Assembly (NCBI GenBank): GCA_023213395.1
Contig: CM041465.1
Location: 8,060,001-8,124,000, forward strand
From: Cycas panzhihuaensis
Lineage: Eukaryota > Cycadophyta
Direction of reading: 5' to 3'
Length of the DNA stretch: 64,000 nt
Positions 1 through 10,882 of the stretch are shown in pieces. The position numbers and the translations under genes were made by a program. A model generated the notes under the pieces. It was not told the DNA's origin, made no database searches, and saw nothing but the letters and a program-made list of their open reading frames with translations. Positions within the stretch are counted from its first letter, which is position 1; each line of letters starts with the position of its first letter.

Positions 1-346
1 AGAGCTTTAAATTACTTAAATACACTAAATGCTTCAGACTTTCTCTTCAAAAAATAGACCTACACCTTTTGAAGAAGTCATCTACGAATGTTATAAAATA
101 AAAAACTCCTCTATAAGATATTGTAGGGGCTAGTCCCCATATATCTGAATGGACATAATCTAGAATACCTTTAATTATGTGACTCCCTATATTAAATATG
201 CATCTACACTACTTTCTAAAGATACAATATTTACAAAATGTTAAATCTAAAAACTTCAAGTCAGGAAGTAACTGACAATTCATTAGCACTTTCAATCCTT
301 TCTCGCTCATGTGCCCCAACCTTTGATGCCATAATCGAGTAGGATC
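1..346 (-). pseudogene. Copia-1 GAG-pre-integrase and integrase start (broken)
   Basis: The minus-strand reading shows the GAG-pre-integrase pattern with LWHQRLGHMSEKGL and a later FCKYC, which is the His-His-Cys-Cys zinc site. It is followed by YVHSDIWG, containing the first catalytic Asp of the DDE integrase core, and FITFVDDF. Family knowledge: this domain pair joins retroelement cDNA to host DNA. Stops interrupt the frame, and the rest of the core (second Asp and Glu) lies beyond the window start. Confidence 0.75.
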
Positions 347-760
347 TTATATTGTATTTGATACTATAGCTGATTGACTAATTTTTATACTTCTAATTAT
401 AGTGTAAAGGTTTACTTTCTTCATAGCCTTCATGATAACTAAGGTGCCCTTTAACACCTTCAAAACTCCTCCATGACTTATATACTTACAACCACTAGAA
501 TCTAACATATCTAAAGAAATCGGGTTCCTTTTAAGATTAGGTACATGTCTAACTTCTGTCAATATTCTCACTATACCATTAAACATCTTGATTCTAATGT
601 TAGCAACTTTAATAGTTTTATAGAAAACATCATTTTCAATGAGAACATCACCACCATCAAGAGTTTGGTACATATAGAACCAACTCTTTTATGGACATAT
701 ATGGTGAGAAGAACATGAATTCAACAACCAATCATTATAATAATGAAAAACATTGCATGT
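347..760 (-). pseudogene. Copia-1 aspartic protease (active site lost)
   Basis: The open stretch 673-347 encodes a block typical of plant copia proteases just after the active site, with RHVPNLKRNPISLDML and GGVLKVLKG. Upstream in the same region the active-site position reads WLLNSCSSHH at about 709-730, where copia proteins normally carry Asp-Ser-Gly-Ala/Cys. The catalytic Asp is now Asn (codon at 719-721) and the Gly is Cys, so polyprotein processing would fail even without the stops. Confidence 0.75.
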
Positions 761-779
761 AACTAAGACATCATTATCC

Positions 780-1588
780 ATACCTTGACTCGATTTAGCC
801 TAATTTGCCTCCTTGGTAGGGTCTTCCTTCTTATAGAATTCCATCCTCTTCTAGTAATCCTTCTTGAGGTGATCTATCTTATTGCAGTACCAACATCTTA
901 GTTTACTCTTCTTACCTTTTGACTTTGATCTTGATGTATCTCTAGAACTTTTTCCTCTCTTCATGGATCTACCCCTTGTTTCCATAACTTTTAGTATGGA
1001 GGTTTCTAAACTAGATCTCCTCCTCACCTCTTTAGTTAGTTAAGCACTCACAATAGAGTTATAGTCTAGTTGATCAATAGTACTAAAGCTATTAGAGGTG
1101 ATAATATTATCCTAAGATTCAAGTAATAAATATAACAACATTACTGCCTTGTCTTCGTCCTCTAGATATACATCAATACTATCCAATTGATATATAAGAG
1201 TACTAAAGATATTTAAATGATCAAGAATTTTAGTGCCTTCCTTCATGCATAGTGAATAAAGTTACCTCTTCAAGTAGATTTGATTAGTCACAGACTTTTT
1301 CATGTAAAGGCTTTCTAACTTCATCCATAATCTTGCTACTAATTTTTCATCTATAATATTAAATAGAACTTCGTTTGCCAAGTACAAACATATCATGCTA
1401 AGGGCTCTTTTGTCCATGCCCTCTTATTCTTCATCAGTCATTGTTAATGGTTTCTTTGCCTTCCCTTCCAGGGATTTATACAATCCTTGTTGTACTAGAA
1501 TGTCATATACTTTGAGCTTTCACAACTCAAAGTTGTTTTTCCTATTGAATTTCTCCACCTCAAACTTTGAATTTATTACTTTTTCCAT
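780..1588 (-). pseudogene. Copia-1 Gag (broken)
   Basis: Translation starts at an ATG at 1588-1586, about 70 bp after the LTR boundary, with MEKVINSKFEVEKF and a tryptophan-containing N-terminal motif typical of copia Gag (UBN2-type). The zinc knuckle at about 855-895 reads CWYCNKIDHLKKDY: CX2CX4HX4 is kept but the final Cys is Tyr, and a stop follows at once. Several other stops interrupt the frame. In an active element Gag forms the virus-like particle and binds RNA through the knuckle. Confidence 0.75.
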
Positions 1589-1640
1589 GTGATATAAAAT
1601 GAACCAACACCAAACCCTTCATAGACTTACTACAAAATAT

Positions 1641-1870
1641 GAGTACCTCTTATACCACTTGTTGAGAAAACCTAGTCTAACTAACTAAAGCAGCCATAAA
1701 GATCTAACTATTTTATAATAATAACAAGGATTCAAAAATGTAATAAATACAAATATCTAAAACTAAATATTATTTAATATATATAAGAAATCATACACAT
1801 TACTCAATACACATATTTTAATATTATAAAATCCTAATAGAGTACTATATTTTTGCTTCAGGAGCTATCA
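1641..1870 (-). repeat. Copia-1 5' LTR with degraded primer-binding site
   Basis: On the minus strand a sequence starting TGGTATAAGAGG (about 1648-1658) resembles the plant initiator-Met tRNA primer site TGGTATCAGAGC, two bases from an LTR end. The LTR would begin on the plus strand at 1660 with TGTTGAG. The outer edge is uncertain (about 1855-1880) because the partner LTR is outside the window. Gypsy-1 coding sequence begins just to the right. Confidence 0.55.
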
Positions 1871-1879
1871 CCCTGCACC

Positions 1880-2800
1880 TCCCTTAGATCCCCCCAAAGA
1901 AAGATTATTGGGGAAATTGCACCAATAAAGGTCCAAAAAATTAAAGCCTTCTCATAATTATTATCACATATCTAACACAAGCAATGGCCATTCACTTATT
2001 TTAATAGCCATAGATTATTTTACTAAATAGTCCAAGGTTTTCTCTTTTAAAGGAGTGAGCACAGTCGTTATGACAAGTTTCTTAGAATAAGTTTCAATGC
2101 CAAGGTTTAAGATACTAATTAAGTTTATTTTTTATAATGATCCAACATTTACATCAAATCAAATGGTAAGAATCTATTAGAAAGATGACACTAATTTCAA
2201 CACTTTTTCCAACTATTATCCATAGGGAAATAGATTAGTAGAGTCCATAAATAAAAATCCAATAAGAATTCTAAATAAAACCCTCAAACAAAATCAAAGT
2301 GATTACTATGAGAAGATTTTTTAAGACTTATGGGCTAATAAAATCACAACCAAGTAGGCTATTGGTTACTCACCTTACCTACTAGTTTATGGTAAAGAGA
2401 TCATTCTTCCTCTTCATCTTATTTATGGAAATATCTAATTAACTACTTTTAAGAAAGACATTTTACTAATAGCTAAAAGAATGTAGGATTTGATTGTTCT
2501 AAAGGAAATAAGGCAAAATGCAAAAGACACATTCTAAGAACATTAGGCCAAAGTCAAGAGGTATTTTTATAGGTCCTCTACTAGTAGGAAAGATTTCTAA
2601 ATTCATGATCAAATCTTAATATTAGATAAGGCTAGAGACAAGCTAGGAGGTCACCATAAGTTTGGTTTTGTATGGTTTGGTTCCATAGAGATTGTTGACA
2701 AAGTTGTCAAAAATGCTTTCAAACTAAAAGACTCAAATAACAAACTATTACTACCCACTCTAATGAATGGATTGTATCTCAAACATTTTATTTCTTGATC
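1880..2800 (+). pseudogene. Gypsy-1 integrase, 3' part of pol (broken)
   Basis: The plus-strand reading contains AIDYFTK, with the first catalytic Asp of a Ty3/gypsy integrase. It is followed by FYNDPTFTSNQM around the second Asp and GNRLVESINKNPIRILNKT around the catalytic Glu. Next come a YSPYLLVYGKEI block and a C-terminal VWFGSIEIVDKV block. Stops are scattered through the frame. The left end abuts Copia-1, which probably inserted into or beside this element. Gag, protease and reverse transcriptase of this copy are not in the window. Confidence 0.75.
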
Positions 2801-2911
2801 TTCTATTTTTTCTTTATTATCATTATAAACAATACTGTATTGTTTACACTTAATGTAATAGTTGTATTTAGTAAATGCATTTATTTGAACCCACTAGGGG
2901 TTAAATAAAGG

Positions 2912-3887
2912 CAAGGGGGCCAAATGTTAAGCCTTTTCTTGCCTTATTCAAGAAAGATGTAAATACAACATAGGTGTTTATAAATGGCTACTTTACATAA
3001 GTAAAAATTATAATTAGGGGTTGATGAAGTTAGTGCATGATCAGATGAAGATGCTTTTGTTATATTTTCTCAAATATAAAAGTGTCTAAGTATAATAGCT
3101 TATGTCATGGATGGTGTTAAAGTCCCAATGTAGGTATTATATTGCATTTTCGCAAGTCTAGATTCAACTATGAAGACTTAAATACATGAACGTAAGATTC
3201 TAGGGAGTGCAATAAAGATGATAGGATATTTAATTCAATAAGTGTAAAACTTAAGTGATAATACAAAGGCCTTTGTATTTTATCATCTGTATTCCTATGA
3301 ATAAACAAATGTCAATGTTACACCATCCCATCGATTGTAAATTTTCAAACAATAGATGTCAAAAGGACATGATTATATTGAGAAGATAATATGTTTATTT
3401 TTCTATGCAAGTTTTACAAAAGGATGAAGGTCCTACTACTATATAATCCTTGAAGTTAAATATACGAATAAATAATGGGCCCTCTAAATGTTATTAATAC
3501 TTCATGAAAGTGACATCCCACAAATCCCATAAATATGTTAAATGCATGTGGGTAAATATGGAAAATGAGAAATGAAGAGTGTGTAGGAGGTGTTAGTGCA
3601 TGAAAATTAAATGTAAGAAATAAGAAATGATGAGTGTATGAGAAAGATAAATGTGAGGAGATGTAATAAAGAGCACTCCCACATATTGAATTTGCAACAT
3701 TAGCTTGATTCATATATTTACACAAATGCAAAATATGAGTAATATTCAATGCCCCATCTATTATATATAAATAGTCTCTAAATACCTATTTGGAACATTT
3801 ATTCAAACACTTCAACATAGAACAAGGGGAGGTGAGCCACAAACTAATAAAAGTAAATAAAGAGGTCATATTTCACCATGGAATTAA
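2912..3887 (+). repeat. Gypsy-1 polypurine tract and 3' LTR (right edge unresolved)
   Basis: A purine run (2912-2924, CAAGGGGGCCAAA) directly precedes TGTTAAGCC at 2925, the usual layout of a polypurine tract and LTR start about 110 bp after the integrase stop region. Inside is a good TATA-like box, TATATAAATAG at about 3763-3773. The LTR end is not identified. Copia-2 interrupts this DNA at 3888, and the pre-insertion sequence resumes at 9115. No credible ORF is present; the 97-codon minus ORF at 3456-3749 has no recognisable domain. Confidence 0.5.
3763..3773 (+). promoter_or_regulatory. TATA-like box in Gypsy-1 LTR
   Basis: TATATAAATAG lies about 840 bp into the putative Gypsy-1 3' LTR, at the spacing expected for an LTR promoter. 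Its use is inferred from position only. Confidence 0.35.
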
Positions 3888-4111
3888 TGATAGCAAAACT
3901 AGTTGAGATGAATGAATGAACCTTGCATTCCATGGAGAAGTCTCCTTAAATATATATCATACAAGATAACCATTACAAACTAGGTTGTAACTAACCTTCC
4001 TCTCACTGCCAAGTGTCAACATCTTAAGTATAAGTTATATTTGAGGGTACTCTAACATTACCCCTTTATGAACCTAAATAAAACATTACATTCTAACACC
4101 CTCTCTTAATG
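3888..4111 (-). repeat. Copia-2 3' LTR and polypurine tract
   Basis: LTR at 3888-4098 (211 bp). The adjoining minus-strand purine run AAGAGAGGG (within 4099-4111) is the polypurine tract that primes plus-strand synthesis. Confidence 0.9.
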
Positions 4112-4625
4112 TTTTATCTCTAGTAAACCTAATATATTCCTTAAGTTTTGAAATCTCTCCTTTCTAAAAGATTTTATCAATAGATCTGCAACTTATTCTG
4201 TAGATGGATAGTATTCCAAATTAATCTCCTTATTGTGAGATTTTTCCCTTATGAAATAGTTATATACTTCTATGTGTTTACTTCTTACATGAAGAATTGG
4301 ATTTTTGGTTAATTTGATGATGCTCTGATTGTCACATTTCACAATCATCACCTCATTTTGTCATTGTTCTAAGTTAGCTAGAAGTTGTCTCAACCAGATA
4401 GCTTCACACGTTACTGTCATAGCTGCTTTGTATTTTGCTTTAGTTGATGATAGTGCAATAGTAGCCTATTTTTTGCTACACTAGGAAATTATTGTAAATC
4501 CTAGAAAAAAATAGTATCCACTTGTTGATTCATTTTGCTCCTTGTCTCCTACCTAGTCAAAGTCACAAAAACCTAATAGATCCACTGATCCTTTCTTAGG
4601 ATACACCAATTTCAAATCTATCATC
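4112..4625 (-). pseudogene. Copia-2 RNase H (broken)
   Basis: The minus-strand reading shows TKAKYKAAMTVTCEAIWLRQ, the copia RNase H signature usually seen as (E)AEY..A..ATCEAIWLR, with the Glu replaced by Lys. It is followed by HVRSKHIEVYNYFIREK. Stops interrupt the frame several times. The domain removes the RNA template during reverse transcription and lies directly before the polypurine tract, as expected. Confidence 0.75.
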
Positions 4626-5640
4626 CCCTTTAGGTATCTTAGGATTCTCCTTGTAGCCTTCTAGTGTCTTATTTTAGGATCTTGCATGTATTTAGAAACT
4701 AATCCTACTAAATATGATATGTCAGGCTTGGTGGCTGTCAGATAAATCAGACTCCCAATCATATTTCTATACAAGGTGGTATCTGTTATCTATTCCATTT
4801 CATCTTCTATCAAGTTACAATTTATTTCCATGGGTGTGGAACAGGGATTGCAATTCTCCATATGAAATTTGGTTAATAGATCTCTGATGTATTTGCTCTA
4901 AGATAGAGCAACGTAATCTTGTTGTTGATCTATTTCTAACCCTAGGTAATAGCTTAGGAGGCCCAAATCTGTCATTTTAAATTCTCATTTAAGTTGTTCC
5001 TTTATATTTACAATGGATTCTCCATCATTACCTGTGAGAACCATGTCATCTACGTAAACAACAATTATTGTAACTTGGCCATTTCTCCTTATGCATAAGA
5101 TAGAGTCTAAATCACATTGTTGAAAGCTATTTTAACATAAGTATTGGTCTAATTTTGTATACCAAGCTCAAGGAGCTTGTTTTAATCCATACAGAGCCTT
5201 TTTAATTTGCATACCAAGTTCTCATGTCCTTCTTTGATATATCATTCAGGTTGTTTTATATAGACCTCATCTTCTAATTTACCATTCAAAAAAGTACTTT
5301 TTACATCTAATTGAAAGATTTTCTAATCTTGCATAATAGCTAGGGTAATTATAGTCCTTACAGTATTTAACTTAGCCATAGGAGAAAAGGTTTCTTTAAA
5401 ATCTACTATGGTTGTTTGAGTATATCCTTTTATGATAAGGTATGCTTTGTGTTTCTCTATTTCACCATTGGTTTCCTCCTTAATTTTGTAGATCTATTTG
5501 TATCTAACCAAAGATTTATTAGCAGGTAACTCTACCAGTTCCCATGTTTGATTTCTTCTAATTGAGCATTTCATTATCCATGCATAACTTCCATTCATGA
5601 TAATCTTTGGCCTCTTAAAAGGTTTATGGTTCGACTCTAC
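4626..5640 (-). pseudogene. Copia-2 reverse transcriptase (broken)
   Basis: The copia reverse transcriptase (RVT_2 type) is recognisable from KALYGLKQAP, the catalytic motif VYVDDM at about 5042-5056 with both Asp residues intact, LGLEIDQQQDYVALS, and NMIGSLIYLTATKPDISYLV toward the C terminus. Many stops, several inside conserved blocks, make it non-functional although the catalytic pair survives. Confidence 0.82.
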
Positions 5641-6644
5641 TAATTAGGGCTCTTGGCCTTTGGCTCTGTGTTCTGTGTTTAAGCACATCACCTTTTCTTT
5701 CTTTGATTATCTTGATGAACCACTTAGGTAATTTCTTTTATTTCTGTGAATCTTCTTTAGTGTTTGTTTCCTCTACTAGTTATTCTATGGCTAATCTTTT
5801 GCCTTCTATTGTTTCATTTTGAATGGATGGAGAGGATGGAGATGATTCTATAGAGGAAATTTCCTCTAAGGTAATCTCAGACATAGTTTCTTGATCCACC
5901 TTCTTCTCACTTCCTTCGATTATTCTAACTTGTGAAATATCATTTGAGCCATCTCCTTCATTGAAAATAATATCTCTACTTATATAGATTTTATTAGTCT
6001 TAGGATCTATACATTTATAAGCCTTTGAGTTTTTGTTGTAGCCTATCATAATGTATTCTATGCTTTTTGCATCAATTTTAGATCTCCTTTTATCAGGTAT
6101 ATAAATAAAAGCTTGGCTACCAAATATTTTAAGAGAACTTACATTAGGTTTCCTACTTGTCTAAGCTTCTTTTGTAGTGTTCTCTAGAGCCTTTATTGGT
6201 CTCCAATTTATTAGATAGTAGGTGATGCTTATTGCCTCTACCTAATATGATTTTAGAACTTCCTTTTCGTAAACCATGTTTCTAGCCATTTTCATTAGAC
6301 TCCTGATTTTCCTTTCTGCAACTCCATTAGATTATGGTGTGTAGGGAGATATGAATTATCTATGAATTCCATGTAACTTGCACTAGCTTAAAAACTCCTT
6401 TAAGATATATTCACCTCCTCCATATGTTCTAATGCACTTGATTTTTATTCCTGATTCTAGCTCTACTTCTGCCTTAAATTCTTTAAAGGTTTCAAAAACT
6501 TTTGACTTATTATGAAGAAAGTAAACCCATACCTTTCAAGTAAAATCATCAATAAAGGTCAAAAATACCTGCAGCCATTGATTGTGAGTGGTGTGAGGGG
6601 ACCACATAGATCTATATGAATTAACTCCAACTTAATTATGCCCT
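5641..6644 (-). pseudogene. Copia-2 integrase core and C-terminal region (broken)
   Basis: The minus strand reads LIHIDLCGPLTP (first catalytic Asp), RTYGGGEYI at the second Asp region where SDNGGE is usual (SD appears changed), and NGVAERKIRSLMKMARNMV around the Glu. The C-terminal block keeps IMIGYNKNSKAYKCIDPKTN and ISRDIIFNE (open stretch 6049-5780), typical of copia integrase tails. Stops occur throughout the core. Confidence 0.8.
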
Positions 6645-6860
6645 TCAATTGCTTTCTTTAAATGGGTGTCGGTGTTGTTTGCCAAATTGGCAGCCTTTGC
6701 AAATAAAGTTGTCAGAAGAAATGTGAGGCAACCCATTTACTATGCCTAATTTTTCCATTAATTTTAATATTTCAATTAGAAGGTGTCTATACTTCAAATG
6801 CCAAATTTTATTATCAGATTTAACAATAGTATAAGCTTTTTCTCCCACAATAGGAAACAT
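6645..6860 (-). pseudogene. Copia-2 GAG-pre-integrase domain
   Basis: A 71-codon open stretch contains IWHLKYRHLLIEILKLMEK, then VNGLPHI and CKGCQFGKQHRHPF. This gives the His-x-His...Cys-x-x-Cys pattern of the domain between protease and integrase core in Ty1/copia elements; here the first His pair reads WHLKYRH. It is one of the better preserved segments. Confidence 0.85.
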
Positions 6861-6973
6861 AGGATCTTATAGTAGTTTGTATAGATCATTACATCTTATG
6901 CCTTTGGCAATGATATCCACATTATTTTTTATATCTAAAATGTGGTAATAACCTTCCTCATCAAATACTATCC

Positions 6974-7240
6974 TTAGCCCTTTTTACTAAGTTGTGAAAT
7001 AGAAATAAGATTCATTTTTAGACTAGGGACCAACAGAACATTCCTAATTTTCTTTACATTTCCTTGTAGGTTGATAGTAATAGTATCTACCCATTTTATG
7101 TTAAGTGGGTATTTGTCTCCTAATTCAGTTGATTTATCAAAGTCACAAGGCTTTAAAGTTTCAAACCAATCTTTGTGATTAGTCATGTGTTGCGAAGCTC
7201 CTGAATCAGCATACCATATGTCTCCATCCTTTAGGCTTGT
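6974..7240 (-). pseudogene. Copia-2 aspartic protease (active site intact)
   Basis: The minus strand reads WYADSGASQHMT, with the catalytic Asp-Ser-Gly-Ala at 7207-7196, followed by the typical downstream VLLVPSLKMNLISISQL. The catalytic triad residue is preserved, but the flanking frame is broken: the upstream zinc-knuckle region needs a frameshift to read. Confidence 0.87.
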
Positions 7241-8185
7241 TGCTAGTATGATGATAAATGTTGTTTCTTCTTCCTCTTCTTCAACTTTTTCTTTGCTACA
7301 TCTCCTAACAGGTCATTTCCCTCTCTAAATGTCAATCCTGATTTGTGGGCATTAGTATGGATAATGCCAAGATTTTCCATAGTAGTAACAAATATCAAAA
7401 TCTCTATAGGTACTAGAGAGATGCCTAATTTTTCCACAGTTGAAGTAGATCTTTGTGTCTTTTCTTTATTCACATCATCTAAATTTTTTCCAATGTCCTT
7501 GACCTCTTATTTCTAGAGTTTATCCTCATCCTTAATCCTAGTTTCGTCTATATGGTCCTAAGTTCAATCTAGATGCAAAGACATCTTCCAACTTTGAAGA
7601 ATCCTCATAGCGCTTGTTCCTTTGTTCTTGTCTTAGCAACAACCCAGTCAATTCATTAAGAGTTATTTTATCAATCTAGTTATTATTTGTAATGGTGTTG
7701 ATGGTTATTTTAAAAGATCTTAGTAGCTTGCTTACTACCATTTCAACTAGCTTTTATTCTGAAATAATGCCTCTTGAACTTAAGAGATTATTTCTAATTG
7801 AAATAACCTTGTGTATGAATTCTATTATAGTCTCATTTTCCTTCATGTAGAGCTTGTACACATCTTCTTTAAGGGCAATTATCCTGGCTTTGTTCTTCTA
7901 CCAATACAAATTCTTAAAACATTTCAAGATGTCTAACATAGAGTTTAATTTCTCTATATATACCATGAGATAATATGGGAGGAAAGAGATGATTACTCCT
8001 ATATTATCTCTTTCCTCCCATTCTACTAGGGTTGAATCAGTTGCATTTGGGTGGGCTTCACAGCCATTTACAATTCTCTAGGTATTTTTGGCTCTTAAAA
8101 GTATTTCCACTTTAATTTTCCATATGTGCTAATTTAAATTAGTTAATTTATCTTGATCAGACAAGGTTAAGATTGAAGAAGCCAT
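7241..8185 (-). pseudogene. Copia-2 Gag (frameshifted)
   Basis: The start is an ATG at 8185-8183 with MASSILTLSDQDKLT. Downstream the usual copia Gag features appear with stops, including KENETIIEFIHKVISIRNNLLS. Two zinc-knuckle remnants lie near 7370-7450 but are readable only in a different frame (YFNCGKLG and YYYGKSWH), so a frameshift and Cys losses have destroyed them. A perfect 16-bp inverted repeat sits inside gag at 7975-8021. Confidence 0.72.
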
Positions 8186-8900
8186 TAGATCTGAGAAATC
8201 AGAACCCGATAGTGCTTGTCCATATAGCCATATGGATTTTCATACAAAATATAGACCATACAAGACCTAGACCATACAAAATGGAATGATGTATATCTGA
8301 AAAGAAAGGTGATGATAAGAGGAATACAGATCTAAAGTTAGATTTATAAAATAGTCTATAAATTATAAGAAAATGAGCCTGAACCCCAGAGAAATACGGC
8401 TAGGGTTTTGCACAAAAAGAGCTTGAATCTTTGAAAATCCTTCACAATTTTTCTTCACACTGGTCATAATCTCTTTGGAATACTGAGACAAAGATATTAT
8501 GATAGATTTAACTTAGAAGTTTGAGAAAATTCAGGAGAAATTTATGAAAGTACCTCCAAATCTGCATGGACTGGTAAAGTGCTTAAAACTACCCTCAAAT
8601 AAGCTCAAATAACTTCAAAGTTGAAGAGAGAAATGACAGGGATGCCAAGATCTATCTTCTAGTTAATTTTTTTCTCAATCTGAGACACTGAAAGTTTTTG
8701 TTTGTATAGTCATATGGTTTCATATAGAGTCTGTGCGGTGCCTTAGAATGTCTCTAGATCCAGTCTTTTATTAGCTTGATTCTTTATCTGACCTTCTTCA
8801 GTTTCCTTTCACTGACTATTGTCCTTGTCTCACTTTGGCATGACCTTCAATAGATACAAAGGCCTCTCTCAAATAGACAGGATGACCTGCTCCGATACCA
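8186..8900 (-). other. Copia-2 leader and primer-binding site
   Basis: About 700 bp between LTR and gag with no coding capacity. Directly next to the LTR, minus-strand TGGTATCGGAGCAGG (8886-8900) is a one-base variant of the initiator-Met tRNA primer site. Confidence 0.8.
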
Positions 8901-9114
8901 TGATAGCAAAACTAGTTGAAATGAATAAATGAACCTTACATTCCATGGAGATCAAGTCTCCTTAAATATACACCATACAAGATAATCGTTATAAACTAGG
9001 TTGTAACCAACCTTCCTCTCACTGCCCGGTGTCAAAATCTTAAGTATAAGTTACATTTGAGGGCACTCCAACATTGCCCCTTTATGAACCTAGATAAAAC
9101 ATTACACTCTAACA
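8901..9114 (-). repeat. Copia-2 5' LTR
   Basis: 214-bp copy of the 3888-4098 LTR; the extra 3 bp is one small insertion. It is followed by the TSD ATTAA (9115-9119). Confidence 0.92.
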
Positions 9115-9119
9115 ATTAA

Positions 9120-9816
9120 TGTTAAACACCTGGATTGATGGTAAAAGATAAAATTAGTTACTCAAACTAAAAAAACAAGGAATATTTATTACTTGCATAC
9201 ATTAAATCTTCAATGACCTCTCCCAAATTTAAATTATAATAGTTGTAAGCCATGGGAGATAGGGAAAATAGAGTCAAACAAACACTTAAAGTCAAGTAGA
9301 GTTCACATCCAAAGCTACCTACCCTAAGCCTTGGGTTATCCTAACTGTGATTTCTTTATTTCGATATAAGGTTGGACAAAACATTAGTGCCTAAAGGGGT
9401 AATTTAACATGATCTGTTTTTATTTATGATGAGATTGGTACTTTGTGATCATTGAGAAGTTTAAGCCATCACCCAAAGTTGGATATTTATCCATTGCACC
9501 CAAATTTGAATTATTAAGATAATACTTTTAGATTTTAGATTGTTTAAAATTTAAATTTTAGGTAGTTTACAGTGTTAAAAAGAAAATCTTTGGAAGGAGC
9601 CATTTGTTATAGCAAAAAGAAGCCCTTAAAAGGCAACAGAATGATTAAGGGTTCTGTAATTAGAAACTTGGCTTACCCAACTAGAGATCAAGTCTCCTAC
9701 ATTTTATATTAGATATAGGAATATTTTATGTTATGTGAGTGATGACTCAATAGGAGTTATGGCTCTCACCTGACATTATATTAGTCTAGATTATTATTCT
9801 CTTAAATATTATATTT
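9120..9816. other. Unassigned spacer between Copia-2 and Copia-3
   Basis: About 700 bp of AT-rich DNA without an ORF or recognised domain. It continues the sequence interrupted at 3887 and resumes after Copia-3 at 17408, so it may be Gypsy-1 LTR or the DNA that carried Gypsy-1. No repeat partner was recognised in the window. Confidence 0.5.
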
Positions 9817-9821
9817 AGTTA

Positions 9822-10272
9822 TGATGGAATAGGCACATGCACAACATCACAGGATCACATAATTAAGAAATCACAGGAAACATTTGATATTGCACATGCA
9901 CACAGGATTGACAGGTGGAAAACCCCTTCTAGGGAAGAAAAACCACCTCCTAAAGTTTCTATTTTATTAATAAAAAATACTGAACATAAAACCATGTAAT
10001 AAAACCACCTACAAACCAAACAAGCCTTTGAAAAGACATAAGGATAGCCCTCCTAGATTCCTGGAACTATCTCCATGAATCTAGGAGATGATTAAATACT
10101 AAGGAGGTTCGTTGAAATGCAGTTTCACAATTTCAACGACCTTCCACAAATTAAATAAATAAACCTAAGTTAAAAACTTTACAATCACTTAAATTATATT
10201 TTCAACATGTGACTTAAATAATAACATTAAAATACATAAGTTTGCATTATACAATCTAACATCCCCCTTTAA
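9822..10272 (-). repeat. Copia-3 3' LTR and polypurine tract
   Basis: LTR 9822-10261; minus-strand AAAGGGGGA at 10262-10271 is the adjoining polypurine tract. Confidence 0.93.
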
Positions 10273-10289
10273 TGTAAACTTTTACACTG

Positions 10290-10882
10290 AAGAGAAAAGA
10301 AGAACTTCATCACGGTGATCCCCCTTTGATGGAGACTTCTTTTATCTCTAATAAATCTTTGAGATGTAAATACTTCACTTTAGTTAGAGACTTTGTAAGT
10401 ATATCAGCAATCTGTAAATCTCTAGGACAATAAGACAAACAAATAATATTATCAGTAACGATATTACGAATAAAATGCTAATGTAATTCTATATGTTTAG
10501 TTCTAGAATGAGAAACATGATTAGTAGCAATAACAATTGCACCTTGATTATCAATTTTAATTTTAATTGAAGAGTTTAGAGTCATACCAATTTCATTTAG
10601 TAGTGATTTTAGCCAAAGTGCTTCTTTACTAGCTTCAACTAATGCTCGATATTCAACTTCAGTTGTTGATAATACTAGTGCCTGTATTTTTTCGCTTGAC
10701 CAAGTAATAGGTGAGGAATCAATAAAAAATACATAACCGGAAGTAGATTTACGATCACTTGAATCACCTGCCTAACCAGAATCAGTATATCTAGTTAATG
10801 TTAATGGTTTATTACAAAAGTTATAAGTTAAACCATGAAACACGATATTCTTTAGATAGCGTAAGATACGCTTGGTTGCTTT
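10290..10882 (-). pseudogene. Copia-3 RNase H (broken)
   Basis: The minus strand reads DRKSTSGYVFFIDSSPITW, LSTTEVEYRALVEASKEALW and HSRTKHIELH, all standard copia RNase H blocks. The conserved Glu of the TEVEY motif is present. A stop in the first block and one after IELH interrupt the frame. The domain ends about 30 bp before the polypurine tract. Confidence 0.85.

Larger units (their letters stand above)
1..1870 (-). mobile_element. Copia-1, 5' half of a decayed Ty1/copia retrotransposon
   Basis: Read on the minus strand, the segment gives in order a 5' LTR, a primer-binding site, gag with a zinc knuckle, protease, GAG-pre-integrase and the start of integrase. The window begins inside integrase, so reverse transcriptase, RNase H and the 3' LTR lie outside. 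Gag, protease and integrase order (integrase before reverse transcriptase) is the Ty1/copia arrangement. The frame is broken by several stops, and the protease Asp and the last zinc-knuckle Cys are both lost, so this copy is dead. TSD cannot be checked because one end is missing. Confidence 0.85.
3888..9114 (-). mobile_element. Copia-2, full-length decayed Ty1/copia retrotransposon
   Basis: Two direct LTRs (3888-4098 and 8901-9114) begin TGATAGC and end TCTAACA on the plus strand. They are flanked by a perfect 5-bp TSD, ATTAA, at 3883-3887 and 9115-9119. Minus-strand order is LTR, primer-binding site, gag, protease, GAG-pre-integrase, integrase, reverse transcriptase, RNase H, polypurine tract, LTR. 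The LTRs differ at about 18 sites plus one 3-bp indel by hand count (about 8.5%). Stops and frameshifts occur in every domain. It inserted into Gypsy-1-associated DNA. Confidence 0.93.
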
